Both the position numbers and the translations under genes were made by a program. From Microvelia longipes (taxonomy: Eukaryota; Arthropoda; Insecta; Hemiptera; Veliidae), in the NCBI GenBank assembly GCA_018340805.1, contig JACMZG010001914.1, positions 44,237,407 to 44,301,406 of the forward strand: 64,000 nucleotides of DNA. The letters run 5' to 3'. Positions 10,600-22,794 of this stretch are shown here, one piece after another. The stretch's first letter is position 1. Each line of letters begins with the position of its first letter. A model generated the notes under the pieces. The model saw nothing but the letters and a program-made list of their open reading frames with translations. It was not told the origin of the DNA and did not search any database.

Positions 10600-11345
10600 T
10601 TTTTAGTTTTCCTGAATAATTTCCTAAGTCTGTAGGAAAGTATTGTGTTTGCAAAAGGATCCGAAACGGGGATTGTACCTGAATTATTGTTGCAGGTGTT
10701 TTTAAGGTCTCTTAAGTAGTTTTCACAAAGTTGTCAATCTGAATATGTATAGGTGTTTTATAAGCATTCATGTACGTCATTTATGCTAATTGATTTTATT
10801 TTCTATCTTGTTGAATGTTATGTTGAAAATATTTTCATTTTGGTTTGACTTTTCTATTGCTTCAGAGAATTTCTTTCCTTTCCTTAACAGTTTGTAATGA
10901 AATCGAAATATGGAGTGATATTTATTTTCAAAGTTCCTCCGATAAACACGCTCATCATACTACGCTCAATTTAGTGTTCTAAATTAAATCTTTTGATCTA
11001 GTTGTGCTACCTGGAAAATAGTTTTATGACGTCATTACCTGACCATAATGACTCAGCAAAAATGTAGAAAATTCATAAAACGCGGGAAAATGTTTAGATT
11101 GATTAGAGATTGAGTGTTTTCAGTCATATGTAGGAACAACATATGTGTTAAGTTTCATCCAATTATCAGCATTAGTTTAAGTTTTATCAAACTGTATACG
11201 TTCTTTCAAAATTATTACAGATTAATAAATAATCCAATAGAGTTAAAAATTGGTACGAATGTATCTCTTTACCAAGTATATAAGTATACGAGTTTGCTTT
11301 AATACACCAAGTCAATATTTGGTTTTTACTGAATCATAAATGTTA
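10600..11345 (+). repeat. Dispersed repeat RA, copy with internal unrelated segment
   Basis: The left part (about 10630-10770) has GTATTGTGTTTGCAAAAGGA, AGGTGTTTTTAAGG and TTTTCACAAAGTTGTCAATC. The right part (about 10990-11345) has GGAAAATAGTTTTATGACGT, ATTCATAAAACGCGG and TTATCAGCATTAGTTTAAG. Between them lies the segment that also recurs at 12111-12268, so either RA is composite or it was interrupted. There is no coding function. Confidence 0.6.
10804..10960. repeat. About 160-bp duplicated segment, copy 1
   Basis: Nearly identical to 12111-12268 in the same orientation, sharing TCTTGTTGAATGTTATGTT, TTTTGGTTTGACTTTTCTAT and GAAATCGAAATATGGAGTGA. The match ends after GTTCCTCCGATAAACA. Confidence 0.75.
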
Positions 11346-12110
11346 AGCAGCATCAACGAGGTCAGTTCTTTGGTAGGTGAGCGCTCTGAATAAAAAGGAA
11401 GTATTTACTGTTTGAAATATTTTAATATTGAAGGACGAGCATTAAATAAGTATTTTCGAGTATACTAAGAATACTTAGATAATACTAAACATTTTATCAT
11501 ATAATTGCAATAATCAGAATAATTTAAGTTCCACTACTTGAAACCTCTTATTTCTCACTTAAATCAACTTAACAAATTTCCTTTATCAATGTAGATCTTT
11601 TATTGACCAAGATATTTTTCCTTAAGTAAGTGTCAAGTTAAGATGAAGTGTATAAGTTAATAAATTTTCACCTCGTTAAAGGAAAAGTACATCATTAAAT
11701 GTAACGTTTATTTAAAGATGTGTTATGGTAAATATTTAATTTATTTTTTATTTTCCCTTTGCAGAGGATGTTTGTTTTTCTTTTCTAATTCTTTATTTAC
11801 TCTATAAAGTTTTTTTTTCTTACCTCAGTACTATAGCAAAGTATTTCCAAACCCTCTAAAGTAGATCTTAGAGGAATCTACCCTTAAAATAACCTGTCAA
11901 TCAGTTCGATCCCTTACTTGAGGTTTTTTTGCTGCGAAAATCTGGTGTTGGTAAAAGTAAAGAATCTACCGCTATAACTTAAAGAAACAAGGCTCTCTGT
12001 CAGAGACTGAGTAGTGGCGCTCGGGTGCTTTGTATTTATTCAGCATGACAAGGATTTTGTGTATTTTTCCATTATGTACTTACAATCTACAGTTGTGGAA
12101 GCTCTCTAGA
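11346..12110. other. No recognised feature
   Basis: AT-rich DNA without supported gene, RNA or repeat. Confidence 0.4.
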
Positions 12111-12268
12111 TATCTTGTTGAATGTTATGTTAAACAGATTTTCATTTTGGTTTGACTTTTCTATTGCTTCAGAGAATTTCTTTCCTTTCCTTATCAGTTT
12201 GTAATGAAATCGAAATATGGAGTGATATTTATTTTTAAAGTTCCTCCGATAAACAGGTTCATCACACA
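12111..12268. repeat. About 160-bp duplicated segment, copy 2
   Basis: Second copy of 10804-10960, about 1.3 kb away, with a handful of substitutions. It ends at a perfect hairpin (12265-12294). Copy 1 reads on into CGCTCATCATACTACGCTC, a related but unpaired sequence. Confidence 0.75.
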
Positions 12269-12294
12269 ACGCTCATCCTCCGATGAGCGTTGTG
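12265..12294. repeat. Perfect hairpin, 13-bp arms with 4-nt loop
   Basis: CACAACGCTCATC, loop CTCC, GATGAGCGTTGTG. It sits at the end of the duplicated segment and could mark the terminus of an element. Confidence 0.7.
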
Positions 12295-12416
12295 AATCAG
12301 ATGTGATGAGGAAAAGTTCCGAGGTTCTCCGTACCCGATTTGTATTAATATTTCTTATTTTTGACAAAGACTCCCCAACTAAAAATTTAAAATCATTGAA
12401 AAATAATTAGAAGAAG

Positions 12417-12600
12417 TTAGCATGGAACACAATATGGCAAGGAGTACAATATGGCATAGAGTCGTGGAGTACAATATGGCATGGAGTACAAGTTAGCATG
12501 GAGTACAATATGGCAAGGAGTACAATATGGCATAGAGTCGTGGAGTATAATATGGCATAGAGGACTTTATGGCATGGAGTTAATGGGAGTACTATATGAG
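12417..12600. repeat. Tandem repeat, 75-bp unit made of GGAGTACAATATGGCA boxes
   Basis: GTTAGCATGGA recurs at about 12417 and 12492, giving a period of about 75 bp. Each unit is built of smaller boxes of the type GGAGTACAATATGGCA. About two units plus a decayed third are present. Confidence 0.7.
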
Positions 12601-12701
12601 ATCAAAAAATGTCCCTAGTTTCATTTCAGTTTCAGCTATAGTTCTTCACTTTGTTTCCAATCATATAAATACGTTTTTTTAATCGATAATCAGAAACATT
12701 A

Positions 12702-13163
12702 TAGATCAAGAGCCCAGGGGTGTTTTGTTAATAAAAAGTGTAATTGCTGAAAACCGGTCTCAATTTTTCGTAAATACCTTCCTGAACAAGGATCTGCAAT
12801 TCTGCAGACTCGTATCTGATGGGTGTCCCAGGCAGAACGCACTTTACAGGTCAAATTTACCACCGAAGTTAATAAAAAGTATAATGGCTGGAAACGGGTT
12901 TAATTTTTCGTAAATACCTTCCTGAACAAGGATCTGCAATTCTGCCGACTCGTATCGGATGGGTGTCCCAGGCAGAACCTTTGACCCCTAAAGTGCTTCT
13001 GCCTGTATACGAATTGGCAGAATTGCAGATCCTTGTTCAGGAAGGTAGTTACAAAAAATTGAGCTTATAATAAAAGGCTATAATAATATAATAATATAAG
13101 GCTTATAATAATATAAGCCATTACACTTTTTTATTAACAAAACACCCCTGGGCTCTTGGTCTA
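12702..13163. mobile_element. Fold-back DNA transposon M1, copy 3, with duplicated left arm
   Basis: Ends TAGATCAAGAGCCCAGGGGT and CCCCTGGGCTCTTGGTCTA, with a 3-bp TTA direct repeat on both sides (12699-12701 and 13164-13166). The left arm is present twice (boxes at about 12769 and 12910), as in copy 1. The right arm is interrupted at about 13065-13120 by short TATAATAATATAA repeats. The frame at 12725-12913 reads the repeat only. Confidence 0.85.
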
Positions 13164-13486
13164 TTATGAAAAGCCTTTATTTAAAAAACAAATTAATATT
13201 GACTATGGAGTTTATTATGAATTTATATACTAACAGTATACAATTATTTATAACCCAAATATATATACCTGAAAATGCTATTTTGTTGATCAGTCACTAG
13301 AATTTTAATATCAGGCAGGCAAAATTCAAAACACTCAGTCTGGTGAAGTATTACAAGGGTTTACAAGTTACACTAGAAACATATGGGTTTCACTTCAGGC
13401 TTAAACGCAGGTAAAACTTTATCCACCCGGTTACTTGCAATATTTGTCCATGATAATTATTTCCTTTTTAAGTTTTATTTATGGAC

Positions 13487-13524
<38 letters not shown>

Positions 13525-13536
13525 TATATATATATA
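13487..13536. repeat. (TA)n microsatellite
   Basis: Alternating TA interrupted once by AATA. It lies inside a frame (13383-13655) that is therefore not credible as a gene. Confidence 0.9.
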
Positions 13537-14045
13537 CATCGATTCCCCCTTCCTCTCTTCGACTTTTCAGGTTGAAATGTTCTGGAGATGTTTTATTTTT
13601 ATTTCAACCCTTACATTTCATTAACATTATTTTCTTTTATTTTATTATTAACTGAAAGTGGGTCACTGGTTTCTTGCTGAGGTAGAATGAAAATAATTTT
13701 CCTTTTCTATTTATTTAAATGATATCTAGATGTAGCCAGGGTGTTGACTCAGGCAAATTGCACTCATAATTTCTATGCCTACTTTTCACCTGCTTTAGTT
13801 TGAAAATAATCATTTTTTATTTCTTTTAACTACCGAAACAGTGTCTTGGTATCGATACATATGATATCTTAATTTTGATCCCTGATATGTCTTGTAAGAT
13901 TGTCTTGTCATAAGTAAGATTGTCTTGCCATAAGTAGGATTGTCTTGTCATAAGTAGGGATTAGGACCTGTATAATACATTATACAGGCCTGATCACAAT
14001 ACTCATGAAAACCTTTATTTACGATTACAATTATGAGGTGGGTAA

Positions 14046-14048
<3 letters not shown>

Positions 14049-14121
<73 letters not shown>

Positions 14122-14126
14122 ATTGT
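14049..14126. repeat. (TA)n microsatellite, about 78 bp
   Basis: Long alternating TA with AATA interruptions. Confidence 0.9.
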
Positions 14127-14539
14127 GAGCTGTGATTGACTAGTTTATGAAAATGACACTTAACGGACTAAACACAATTTATCTGCAATTTTGGTTTCAT
14201 CGTCTCATTTTAAAAGTATAATTTCATTAGATCAATAACCGCAAGTAGTTTTAAAATATTTTAGTCGATATATCTAATTAATCGAAAAATAACTCAATTT
14301 CTACTAAATAAAAAAAAACTTTTAAAAAATTTCCCTGAAATACGTGTTTTTACTTGCTTTAAAAGAGAAAGAATTGTTTTTGAAACAAATCAACAAATGC
14401 ATATTTTATAATTGCATTCAGGCATTTTGAAACGAGATATAGTCTATATGACAGTGTTTCCGTGAAAAAAAAATTTTTATTTTTCTTTATTGTGAAGAAA
14501 AGTATTGTGATAGCATTAAAATTCCGACACCGGAATTTC

Positions 14540-14900
14540 ACCTGAATAATCTGTTTAGCAGTTATTAAGACCTCCTGCGTGGTTTTTACAAAGTTATCAG
14601 TCTGAATGTGTATGTATATGTATGTGAATATATGTTATCTTTGTAGCTCCCAGACTGTTTATACTAAAGTGTTTAAACTTGATACAAAAAATGAATCTTT
14701 AGATCTAAATAAGCCATATGGAAAATTATTTTTCTATGACCTCAGAAACTGTCATTAATGTCTTTTCTTTAAAATCGTAAAACACAGACAAATGATTGGA
14801 ACAATACGAAATATGACGCGAATATAGTGCTGTGTAAAAATAACAAAATGTGCCGTGTTTTATCGTATTATCAGCTTAATTACAATTTTTATTGAATACA
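14540..14900 (+). repeat. Dispersed repeat RA, diverged copy
   Basis: Shows the RA order: CACCTGAATAATCTG, TTTTTACAAAGTTATCAGTC, a TGTATGTATATGTATG stretch, TTTGTAGCTCCCAGACTG, GAAAATTATTTTTCTATGAC. Diverged throughout. Confidence 0.5.
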
Positions 14901-15060
14901 ATGTCTACTTTTTTAAAAAATTGTAAATAATTAGAAAAAAAATATCTTAAATTTGGCATCTTTTTGTTATAAATAACACGAATATAATTAGGCGAGTAAA
15001 AGTTCTGAGGTATAGCCAAAACATTGGCTCTTAACTAATCACCTGCTCTATTGCAACAAA

Positions 15061-15543
15061 TCCTCTGGCATGAGGGGGACTCTCGGTTCGATCCTGGTCG
15101 GGGCCTCTAGGATTTTCATGCGAGGGGTGGTGCCTTTCACGTGCCGCCCTTTGATAGGGACGTTAAACCGGTGGTTCCTAGCCTGTGCGATGTCAGGTAC
15201 TCGCACAGCACCAAAGATCCCTAACCCTAAATGAACCTGGGTTTAGGCAAAATTGACGACCCTCAATAGTAGTTTATATTAAATATATATGTTTCTGCCT
15301 CATAGTTTCGAGAGCAGGAAATGCAGAAAACTGCCAAGAGCCTGTTCTGGCAGTGGGGCACGTGTTGTTTCTGGTTGAAGCTAGAGAACTTCAAGTAAAA
15401 AGTCACGGCTCTTCTGTAGGTTAGATGTGTAGAACACTATCGTCAAAAGGAGTCAGTAAAAAAGGCCCAACAAAGCTGCCGCCTACTTGCTAGGTGGTCT
15501 ATCACCTTTCCCTAATTAATATTACTATCCTTCTGGCATGAGG
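15061..15543 (+). mobile_element. tRNA-derived SINE1, 5'-truncated copy with target duplication
   Basis: The element body is about 15076-15526. It starts at the B-box region of the tRNA-like head (GGTTCGATCC, matching the Pol III B box GGTTCGANNCC) and runs through boxes shared with the copies at 17375-18058 and 30408-30976: GTCAGGTACTCG, AAAGATCCCTAACCCTAAAT, GGCACGTGTTGTT, CACGGCTCTTCTGT and AGAACACTATC. The flanks are TCCTCTGGCATGAGG (15061-15075) and TCCTTCTGGCATGAGG ending at 15543, a target duplication of about 13-15 bp with one insertion. The A box is absent, so this copy is truncated. Confidence 0.8.
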
Positions 15544-15607
15544 CACAGTAAACTCATGTTATAAGGACCCAGTCCCAAGTGCTTAGACTGAGGATCTCCT
15601 CAGTCTA

Positions 15608-15884
15608 AGCAGAAGGGACCTTAGAACAGTAACTGGACTATTGACTGGTCACTGTCACCTCTGAAAACATCTCCATACCATTGGTATCTTTAAAGATAAC
15701 CCAGTGTGTAGGCTTTGTGAATCGAAAACCGAAACTGCCTCTCACATACTTCTGAGATGTGAAGCCCTAGCCTTTTAAAGGTTCTCCAACTTTTGTAGCA
15801 GCACTCTCACTAAGTTTAACACCTACCAATGAATCACTGTTCAAGAAGATCATAGACCTAGTCCGGGGAAAAGGATTACTCTGA
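15608..15884 (+). pseudogene. Non-LTR retrotransposon tail: post-RNase H CCHC-like region, broken
   Basis: Translation from about 15611 gives residues resembling the end of RNase H and the cysteine-histidine motif at the C-terminus of I/R1-type ORF2 proteins: LRTVTGLLTGH, then a region with VCRLCESKTETASHILLRC (a C-x2-C...H-x4-C pattern) at about 15699-15758. A stop lies in the first segment (after HCHL) and another after EALAF. The protein resumes in a second frame near 15840 (FKKIIDLVRGKGLL, then stop at 15882). Only this fragment is present; the reverse transcriptase is missing upstream, where SINE1 lies. The sequence following it (about 16040-16125) matches 20510-20580, so a shared 3' end is likely. 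Dead copy. Confidence 0.7.
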
Positions 15885-16029
15885 CCTGAACCTATTGAGG
15901 AGATTGAACAATACATTTTCATTCGCAGTGCTAATAGGGTTCATCCACGACTCCAACTCCAAAACATAATATTAATATGTTTACTTCATCATTGTATACT
16001 TACAGTATTGGCTCTTGTCTGTATGAGCC

Positions 16030-16130
16030 ACATCATGTCCCTTTCTGATTTCAAGAAGTGCTCTTCGGTAGCTGATCATCGTGCATCGTCCTGTGTTTCT
16101 TTTTCTATGTGTTAATGTATATTTTTGTCT
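16030..16130 (+). repeat. 3' untranslated end of a non-LTR element, copy 1
   Basis: TTTCAAGAAGTGCTCTTCGG, GTAGCTGATCATCGTG and a later GTTAATGTAT are repeated in the same order in 20508-20580 (TTTCAAGTGCTTATTGG, GTAGCTAATCGTCG, ATCAATGTAA). It follows the RNase H tail fragment, so it is probably the 3' end of that family. Confidence 0.5.
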
Positions 16131-17365
16131 TTATGAATAGAGTTTTATATATATAGGTGTGTGTATGTGTGTGTTTTGCAATGCAAAAATTTAATTCAGT
16201 TCCAAATAATAGAAAACCTGTAGAAACTTTAAACTTTGAAGAAAAACTTTTTAATGAGGTTAGTGGTGTTAGGAAATGTTGCGTATGTAGAAAACTCGTC
16301 GTAAATTTCGGATTAGACCATACACTTCCGGTATTTTAGTTTAACGTATAAATCCTATTGGCACGGTATCAAAATAATCAAGGAAAAGCCTTTCCCAGGT
16401 TTGTAAGGTTTTGCTCTCAGGTTGTGCTAGCGTAAGGTCTCATAGTAAATCCCCTGTAAACCTTAATTCCATTTCCTCCAAGATTTAGACTTGTCCAAAA
16501 ACTTTAATCCATACCTTGGGGGTTTGGTTACTGATTTCGATACCCAATATTGGTATCTGTTGATCCCTTATCTTTGTTTTACTAACTTTACTTTGGGTTG
16601 AAATTGCCAGATGGTGGGATCTGATTAGTTACAGAATAAGGCTAACGAAATCTAACACGAAACACTGCAGCAAGATGTTTTATATTCTATTTCTAATTTT
16701 AGTCATTTAAATATTAAAAAATGTATGAATCTTTATCATGTGATGCTTGTTAGACTTCTTTTTAACTTCATAAACTTAAAAATCCGTAATTAAATTAAAA
16801 GAACACCTAATATCACCTAAGCAGAAACTCCGGAAAGACTAGCACTTTAATGGAAAATTTGCGAACGCGATGTGACACATTTCACTTTCTTATAGCAACT
16901 CTATATGTTATATATATTTGTTTGTCTGTAAAAGTATGTACCACATTATACTGCTTGAATCTTGGTCTACCCTGTTTTTATAGAAGTTAAATCAATATTA
17001 CTAAATGAGTTATTGATAACTTACTTAGTTAAGCATTTTTGCCATTTTTGTGGCCTTGCAGTCCTATTTAAAAGACATTAAAACCATCTAAATTTATGAA
17101 TAATTTTTTATAACAATTATTTTTTTCTGTTTTAGGTACTGACTTTATATAATGTCTCAACTTTTACGTAAGTTAAGAATAACTTTATTGGTTTAAACTC
17201 ATAATTTGTAATAGATTCTTATTGGCACGTTCTCGCAATACATTTATGAAGTAAATTGTAATTGGCGAGGGATATTAGTTACCTCACTGTCGTGGTTATC
17301 GTGGCAACCTGACCCTCTATAATATTGTTTACCACGCTATATAATAAGTACATCATTGAAGTTTA
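16131..17365. other. No recognised gene
   Basis: AT-rich DNA. The 60-codon frame at 16157-16339 has a CVCVCF start from a TG repeat and two CxxC-like cysteines (KCCVC), but no family was recognised. Confidence 0.4.
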
Positions 17366-18067
17366 AAGCTGCAGCTTAGTAGTAGTAGTAATATGGGGGG
17401 GGGGAGTGGCAGTAACTACCAGGCAAGTAGTCCACGTTGTTGGGCCCTTTTTGCCAGCTCCCCAAGATAGTGTTCTACTTCTTTAAATTTCAAGTGTATA
17501 GGTATATTTCATCTAATCTAGACAGAAGAGCCGTGAATTTCTATGGTTCCTTTCATGCTTTTTCAAGCAATCATACATATTTTCACTGACTATTATAGTT
17601 TAGTGAAAACTAGGAACAACACGTGCCCTCGCTGTTAAACCACCTCCATACACTTTAAACTTCAAGGCAGACACATTTATAGTATTATAATGAATCTACT
17701 ATGAGGGTCCTAAATTATTCCTATACCCAGTTTCATTTAGGGTAAGGGATCTTTAACGAGTACCTGACAAAGCACAGGCTCCAGACCACCGGTTTTACGT
17801 CCCTTCTGAAGGACGTGGTACGTAGAATTTTTATCTCTCTCATAAAAATCCCAGAGGCCCCGTGCTGGGATTGAACCTATGCCTACTAAATAAACTTGGA
17901 AGTTTAAAGTCCAATAATTCTGTTTATTGGCCGCGTACCTTAACCACTACACCACGGGCAAAGAGACTAAAACTATAGTTTTAGTCTCTTTGACCACGGG
18001 TGACACTTGGAGTGTCTCCGTCACTCTGACTCCAAGAGTCCGGGTGACTCTTTATTGTAAGCTGCAG
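17366..18067 (-). mobile_element. tRNA-derived SINE1, full-length copy on minus strand
   Basis: The flanking direct repeat AAGCTGCAG lies at 17366-17374 and 18059-18067. Read on the minus strand, the head contains CCCGTGGTGTAGTGGTTAAG (A-box-like, about 17940-17958) and a B box GGTTCAATCCC (about 17868-17878). These are followed by the body boxes shared with 30408-30976, including a 3' region with GGGCCCAACAACGTGGACTA and GGTAGTTACTGCC. The tail on the minus strand is a C-run followed by (TAC)n. Upstream of the A box the head is expanded by repeats of GTCACCCG and by a palindrome AAAGAGACTAAAACTATAGT and its inverse (about 17960-17992). It carries no protein. Pol III transcription from the internal boxes is expected for a SINE. 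Confidence 0.8.
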
Positions 18068-19529
18068 ATACAATAAAATATAAATAAGCCGGGTTTCGTC
18101 ATTTCTCTTAAAAGTGTTCAGTTTGTTTCACACTTGTCCCAAATAGAAATTAAATTAATTTAAATATTTTAAATATATAACTGCATATGCATACACTAAA
18201 CATACCTCTCATAATGCGTTTCTGAAATATATTGAAAAAAAAATCTGTCCAAAGCGCTATGTTAGGTTGTCAGGACCTGGCTAGAAATATACAGTCAGTT
18301 TACTCTTCAATTCTCGTTTGCAAACAATTTTTAAAAATTACTTGCTTGTTTATACTGAAAATAAATTGATTAATATAAATATATTATATATTTATTGTGA
18401 TGTGTTTGTTTTGGCTTGGTATGCTATATATTTAAAAAAACAAAAATATTCGTACCTTTAATCATACAATTTTGACAACTATAATAGCAATTAAACTCAA
18501 TAAATTTTATGTTTTTTGTTGTTCGATTGTGTTTATTTTCAACGTATTTTCAGAAAATATTAATTTAAATATTAAAAAAATATTTAAATTAAAAAGTTAA
18601 TAAAGGGAATTTTTATTTGAAAACGAAAATTGGATTTTATTTGGGTAATCAGGATAAATGGGGAATATATTGGTGAATCGGGAAATTTGATAATAAGAGA
18701 TAAAAGGGCATAATTAATTTTTTATTCCATACTGAATTAATTAATTCATAATTTTTATGGTAATTATAAATTTATTAGGTTTTTTTTAATTTTACGAAAT
18801 TATCAATTTTATCTACTAGTAATGGTTTTTATCAAAAAGTCGAATCAGACGTAAAATGTTGAGTTGCGCTGGCGCTTAACATGGTTTATGTTTCTACAAT
18901 ACATGTGGCAGTGGCGTCAGCTATTAGAAGCAAATGCTCTATAATGGAGACGTACATACGTCACTGGCTTTGTGTTCTTCTGGTCTTTATATGTCATTTT
19001 CTAGAAAATGACCACTAGAAACTATATTTTAAACCAAAATAAAATTATCCATATCTAGATATAAACATCAAACAAATCATAGGGACCGAATATTATTGTT
19101 TTGTATTTCATTTAATCTTACACCGGAATCTAAAAAGAGAGATAATGGTTTTTTTAAAAAGAAGTATAAACAAAGATTCCATTAGTATTATTTGTTTATA
19201 TAAACAATAAACATGATATAATATTGGAAACGCACTTTATAAGATTACAAGAGAAGCTTTAAAATATTCGTCATGCCTTGACTTGTCCAGTTTTTAAGTG
19301 GTTCTATGGATTCAATTATTAACTAATTATTGGATTTTAAGGCTCTGTCCCTTAGGGGGGGGGGGGTTTAAAACTTAATACATCTTCGATTTATATTTCG
19401 GATTATAGTTTAATACAAAAAGTCTCAACTTTATTTTTGAGTTTAGTTTATAAATAAAAACTGAAAACCTCTTAATAATATAAGGGACAGTCACTTCTTC
19501 TCTAGTTAATGTTATTCTCAAGAATAAAT
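18068..19529. other. No recognised gene; G12 run at 19355-19366
   Basis: Very AT-rich unique DNA with no supported coding or RNA feature. Confidence 0.45.
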
Positions 19530-19880
19530 AGAAATTATAACCATGTTATGATCTCTAATTATTATAAGTATGTTGTGATCTCTAATTATATATTATACAT
19601 ATGTTGAGATCTCTAATTTAATTATAAGTATGTTTGTGATCTCTAATTATTACAACTATGTTTGGATATCTAATAATTATAACTATGTTGAGATCTCTAA
19701 TTATTACAACTATGTTTGGATCTCTAATTATATATAAACTATTTTGAAGCTCTAATTATTATAACTAGTTATGATCTCTAATTATTTATAACTATGCTGA
19801 GATCTCTAATTATTATAACTATGTTATGATCTCTAATTATTATAACTATGTTATAATAGTTATTCCCTAGTTATAACATA
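19530..19880. repeat. Minisatellite, about 26-bp unit
   Basis: Degenerate tandem copies of the unit GATCTCTAATTATTATAACT plus ATGTTAT, about thirteen in number, with indels in most units. Confidence 0.85.
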
Positions 19881-19944
19881 GTTAATTTTAAGACTGCGGT
19901 TTATCTTTCTTATAGAGTTATAATATATTCGGGGGTAATTATAA

Positions 19945-20060
19945 TACACACACACCCACACACACACACAACTATATATATATATTATATCATAGATTAT
20001 ATATATATAATATAATTAGATATATATATATATATATTTAGTGTGTTAAATATATTATAA
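19945..20060. repeat. (CA)n and (TA)n microsatellites
   Basis: ACACACACACCCACACACAC is followed by TA-rich tracts with palindromic ATATAT stretches. Confidence 0.85.
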
Positions 20061-20169
20061 TATAATAATTTTGTTTGTTATTCTAATATAAAATTATGAA
20101 TAACTAATATTTTAAATACTTTGAGATTTGAGTTAATGGACAAAATAAATAGAAACCTAAATAGTTAAA

Positions 20170-20600
20170 TAAGAGACCGCTACGCAGTGCTGGCGATAGA
20201 GGGCCACTTTGCGAGGTCCCTGTTTTACCATAGGCCTTAAATTTTTCTACAATAGTTTATCTTGTCTCCTTTCTTCAGTCTTCTCGTAAAATAGATAACC
20301 TTTTAAGACTTTCGATCTTTGAAGCAGTGGGAGTCACTGGGGAGGTGATAATTGTGGCGCCACTCGACAGCAAGGGTCTGTTCTAAGCTTTCTGAAAGGA
20401 TCCTTTAACCCTCCACGCCTGGTCACATCTCCGTGGGTCAGAGCCTAGCATTTATCACCCTCTGCAACTTCGCATTAATTTTTCAACTTTAATTTCCATA
20501 CCTTTTCCGTTTTCAAGTGCTTATTGGTAGCTAATCGTCGTATATTGTCCAATTCTTCACTTTCTGCTTATCAATGTAAAACTCAAAAATATTTAAATAG
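20170..20600 (+). repeat. Relatively GC-rich segment ending in the 3' end shared with 16030-16130
   Basis: The last about 90 bases match the 3' end at 16030-16130. The preceding 300 bases (GAGGTCCCTGTTTTACCATA, GGTCACATCTCCGTGGGTCA) have higher GC than the surroundings and are probably more of the same element, but no coding frame survives. Confidence 0.4.
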
Positions 20601-22029
20601 TTGAACAGTAAGCCCTCCACCCAATAATTCATCTCTTTGAAAATTCTTTAGAATGAACCTAAATTTAGTAAAAATATATAAGTCAATAACTTAGCTTACT
20701 TTAGCTAAGTTAACTAACTTTGTTAGCTTAACATAGTTATAACTTTAGCTTACTTGATGCGAGTGGTCAGAAATGAAGCAGATCTCAAAGGAACTAATTT
20801 GACTGATGGTTACCCGATTTTACGATACTTCTCTCTCTGCCATCTTTATAATTATGACTGGATAATTTAGTTCCCCCCAGAATTTCCTCTTGCCTCAATA
20901 TAATCATATATAAACAAGGATATACTGTTATTGTTTAAGAAAACAGAGTAATATGTTATATTATCTCACTCTTTTTGGTAAAAGTTGTAATTTTATTTCT
21001 TTAGATCTTCGTTTTAAATAAAATTACAGTTTTAAACTCAAAAAACAAAGAAGAAGGAAAATTCTATGTATTTATTCCTTTTGAACTAATTCTTCCTTTC
21101 TTTAATCTTTTTATCTTTATTTAAGTTTTTTTTCTTTTTCTTTGTAATGTAATTGTTCCCAAATGAGTTGAAAACTTTGGTAAACTCGAAAAGGATTTCC
21201 TTTGCTCTTTTTTTTTAAAAAAAAAATATAATCAAATTCGGTTGTTTTTTCCGAGAAGGTTTTATTTTTATAAAGATAACGTCGATAATGTTCTTACTAG
21301 TTTTACTGCTCCGTGGAGTACGGAAAATATATTTTTAAGATTCAGTCAGTAAAGTTTGAAGTGTATTGGTGCTCGACGACAAAGCCGCAGTCCCTGTTAG
21401 CCTACACTAACACTCTGACAGGTCCCACCGGGACCTTTTTCCAAACACGATTTCGTGGGGTTTCTCCGTCCCAATGTTTAACTCAGCTCTAATTGAGGGG
21501 GCGTAGCGTAGTGTGGGGTGGGGTTGCCTTATTTCCCCGCCGGTAGTTTTGTCACGTAGTTCTACCCTTTCCAGGCCTCTCTGAGCAAAAACCTACAATA
21601 ACTATATAACTTTACAATTTCTATCGAACCTTAACAGTTCGCTTGAGAGCAAAGATTTTTTAAGGTATATTTATGAATAAAATATTTCTAGGACCGAATT
21701 ACTCCCTATTTATTTAAGAATAGAGGTTTGGAAAGAGTCAATTTGGCTGAGAGTTCTCTTGTAGTCTGACCTCCTTCTTTAAGATTTCACATCACGCTAA
21801 ATACAACAACATACCATAATTACAAAATGATAAAATCAATTCCATAAAAATAGTATTAATAGATACATACACTTTGTATTTCGTCTTATAATACGACACA
21901 CTGAATAAACTCAGTTGACACAGCGTGTGGAAATAAATGTAAGGGAGCCAATAAGTTAGTCCTGGATGTCAAAGCACGCTTTCAATATCAACTCAGGGCA
22001 ACATTATTGGTTCCTCAACACTATTTTCC
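20601..22029. other. No recognised gene; small GC-rich patch near 21370-21590
   Basis: Around 21410-21480 lies a hairpin-like GGTCCCACCGGGACC and a GC-rich stretch up to 21590, standing out from the AT-rich context. It could be a decayed element, but no family was recognised. Confidence 0.4.
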
Positions 22030-22049
22030 CGCGTTTTCAACTGCTTTTA

Positions 22050-22330
22050 GCGTGTGTCGTAAAGATGCCTTCGCTTTGTATTTCGTCTTATTAGAGCACA
22101 TTCGCTTTGTATTTCGTCTTATTAAGATGCACATCCGCTTTGTATTAGTCGAGTCTTTTAGAAGCACATTTCTGCTTTGTATTTTGTCTTATTAGAGCAA
22201 ATTCGCTTTGTATTTCGTCTTATTAGAGCAAATTCGCTTTGTATTTCGTCTTATAAGAGCACATTCGCTTTGTATTTCGTCTATTAAGCACGATCTGCTT
22301 TGTATTCGTCTTATTTAAAACACATTCCTT
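22050..22330. repeat. Minisatellite, about 31-bp unit
   Basis: Tandem copies of CGCTTTGTATTTCGTCTTAT followed by TAGAGCACATT, about nine units, decaying at both ends. A solitary related box (CTTTGTATTTCGTCTTATAA) lies at about 21872. The frame at 22007-22195 is a reading of this array. Confidence 0.85.
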
Positions 22331-22794
22331 GTACGTTTTTTCTCGTTCTTTTATTTTTATGATGCACATTTTCTCTTTTGAATTTCGGTTCTTGTTCGAT
22401 CGATTCAGTTTTTTTTTTCAATTATTTATGTAGTAAATATAACTATAGTGCTTGTAAGCTTTTAATCTTATGTCTTTTGTGTGTACATTTTGTTCCTTTT
22501 TGGTCTGAAATAACTTTCGAACGCTTGTATTAAAATCGAAGATTATAATTTGTATCAAAATCAACCTGTTAATGTCCTTAAATCCTGTTTTTAAGATAAT
22601 TTGACGTCAATAACCCACAAAAATCACCCCACAAACATTTCAAAATATCACAAATGTTAAAAAAAAGTGTTTGGATTGGGCTAAAATGTTTCATACACAT
22701 AAAAATAGCATTAATTTGATAGTTAGTTTTATCGTAATATTCATCGTTAGTCTCGGTTTTCAGTTGATGAACATTGTTTAATATTGTCAATAAC

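Larger units (their letters stand above)
13167..14540. other. No gene; TA microsatellites and GTCTTG triplication
   Basis: Besides the TA run at 13487-13536, the box TAAGTAGGATTGTCTTG-like recurs three times at about 13893-13958 (period about 22 bp). A second TA tract spans 14049-14126. Nothing else is recognised. Confidence 0.5.

Noticed and set aside
17868..17960. tRNA gene
   Set aside because: A- and B-box matches belong to the head of SINE1. Spacing is too wide and no cloverleaf closes. The same applies to 41860-41931 (SINE2) and 30414-30535.
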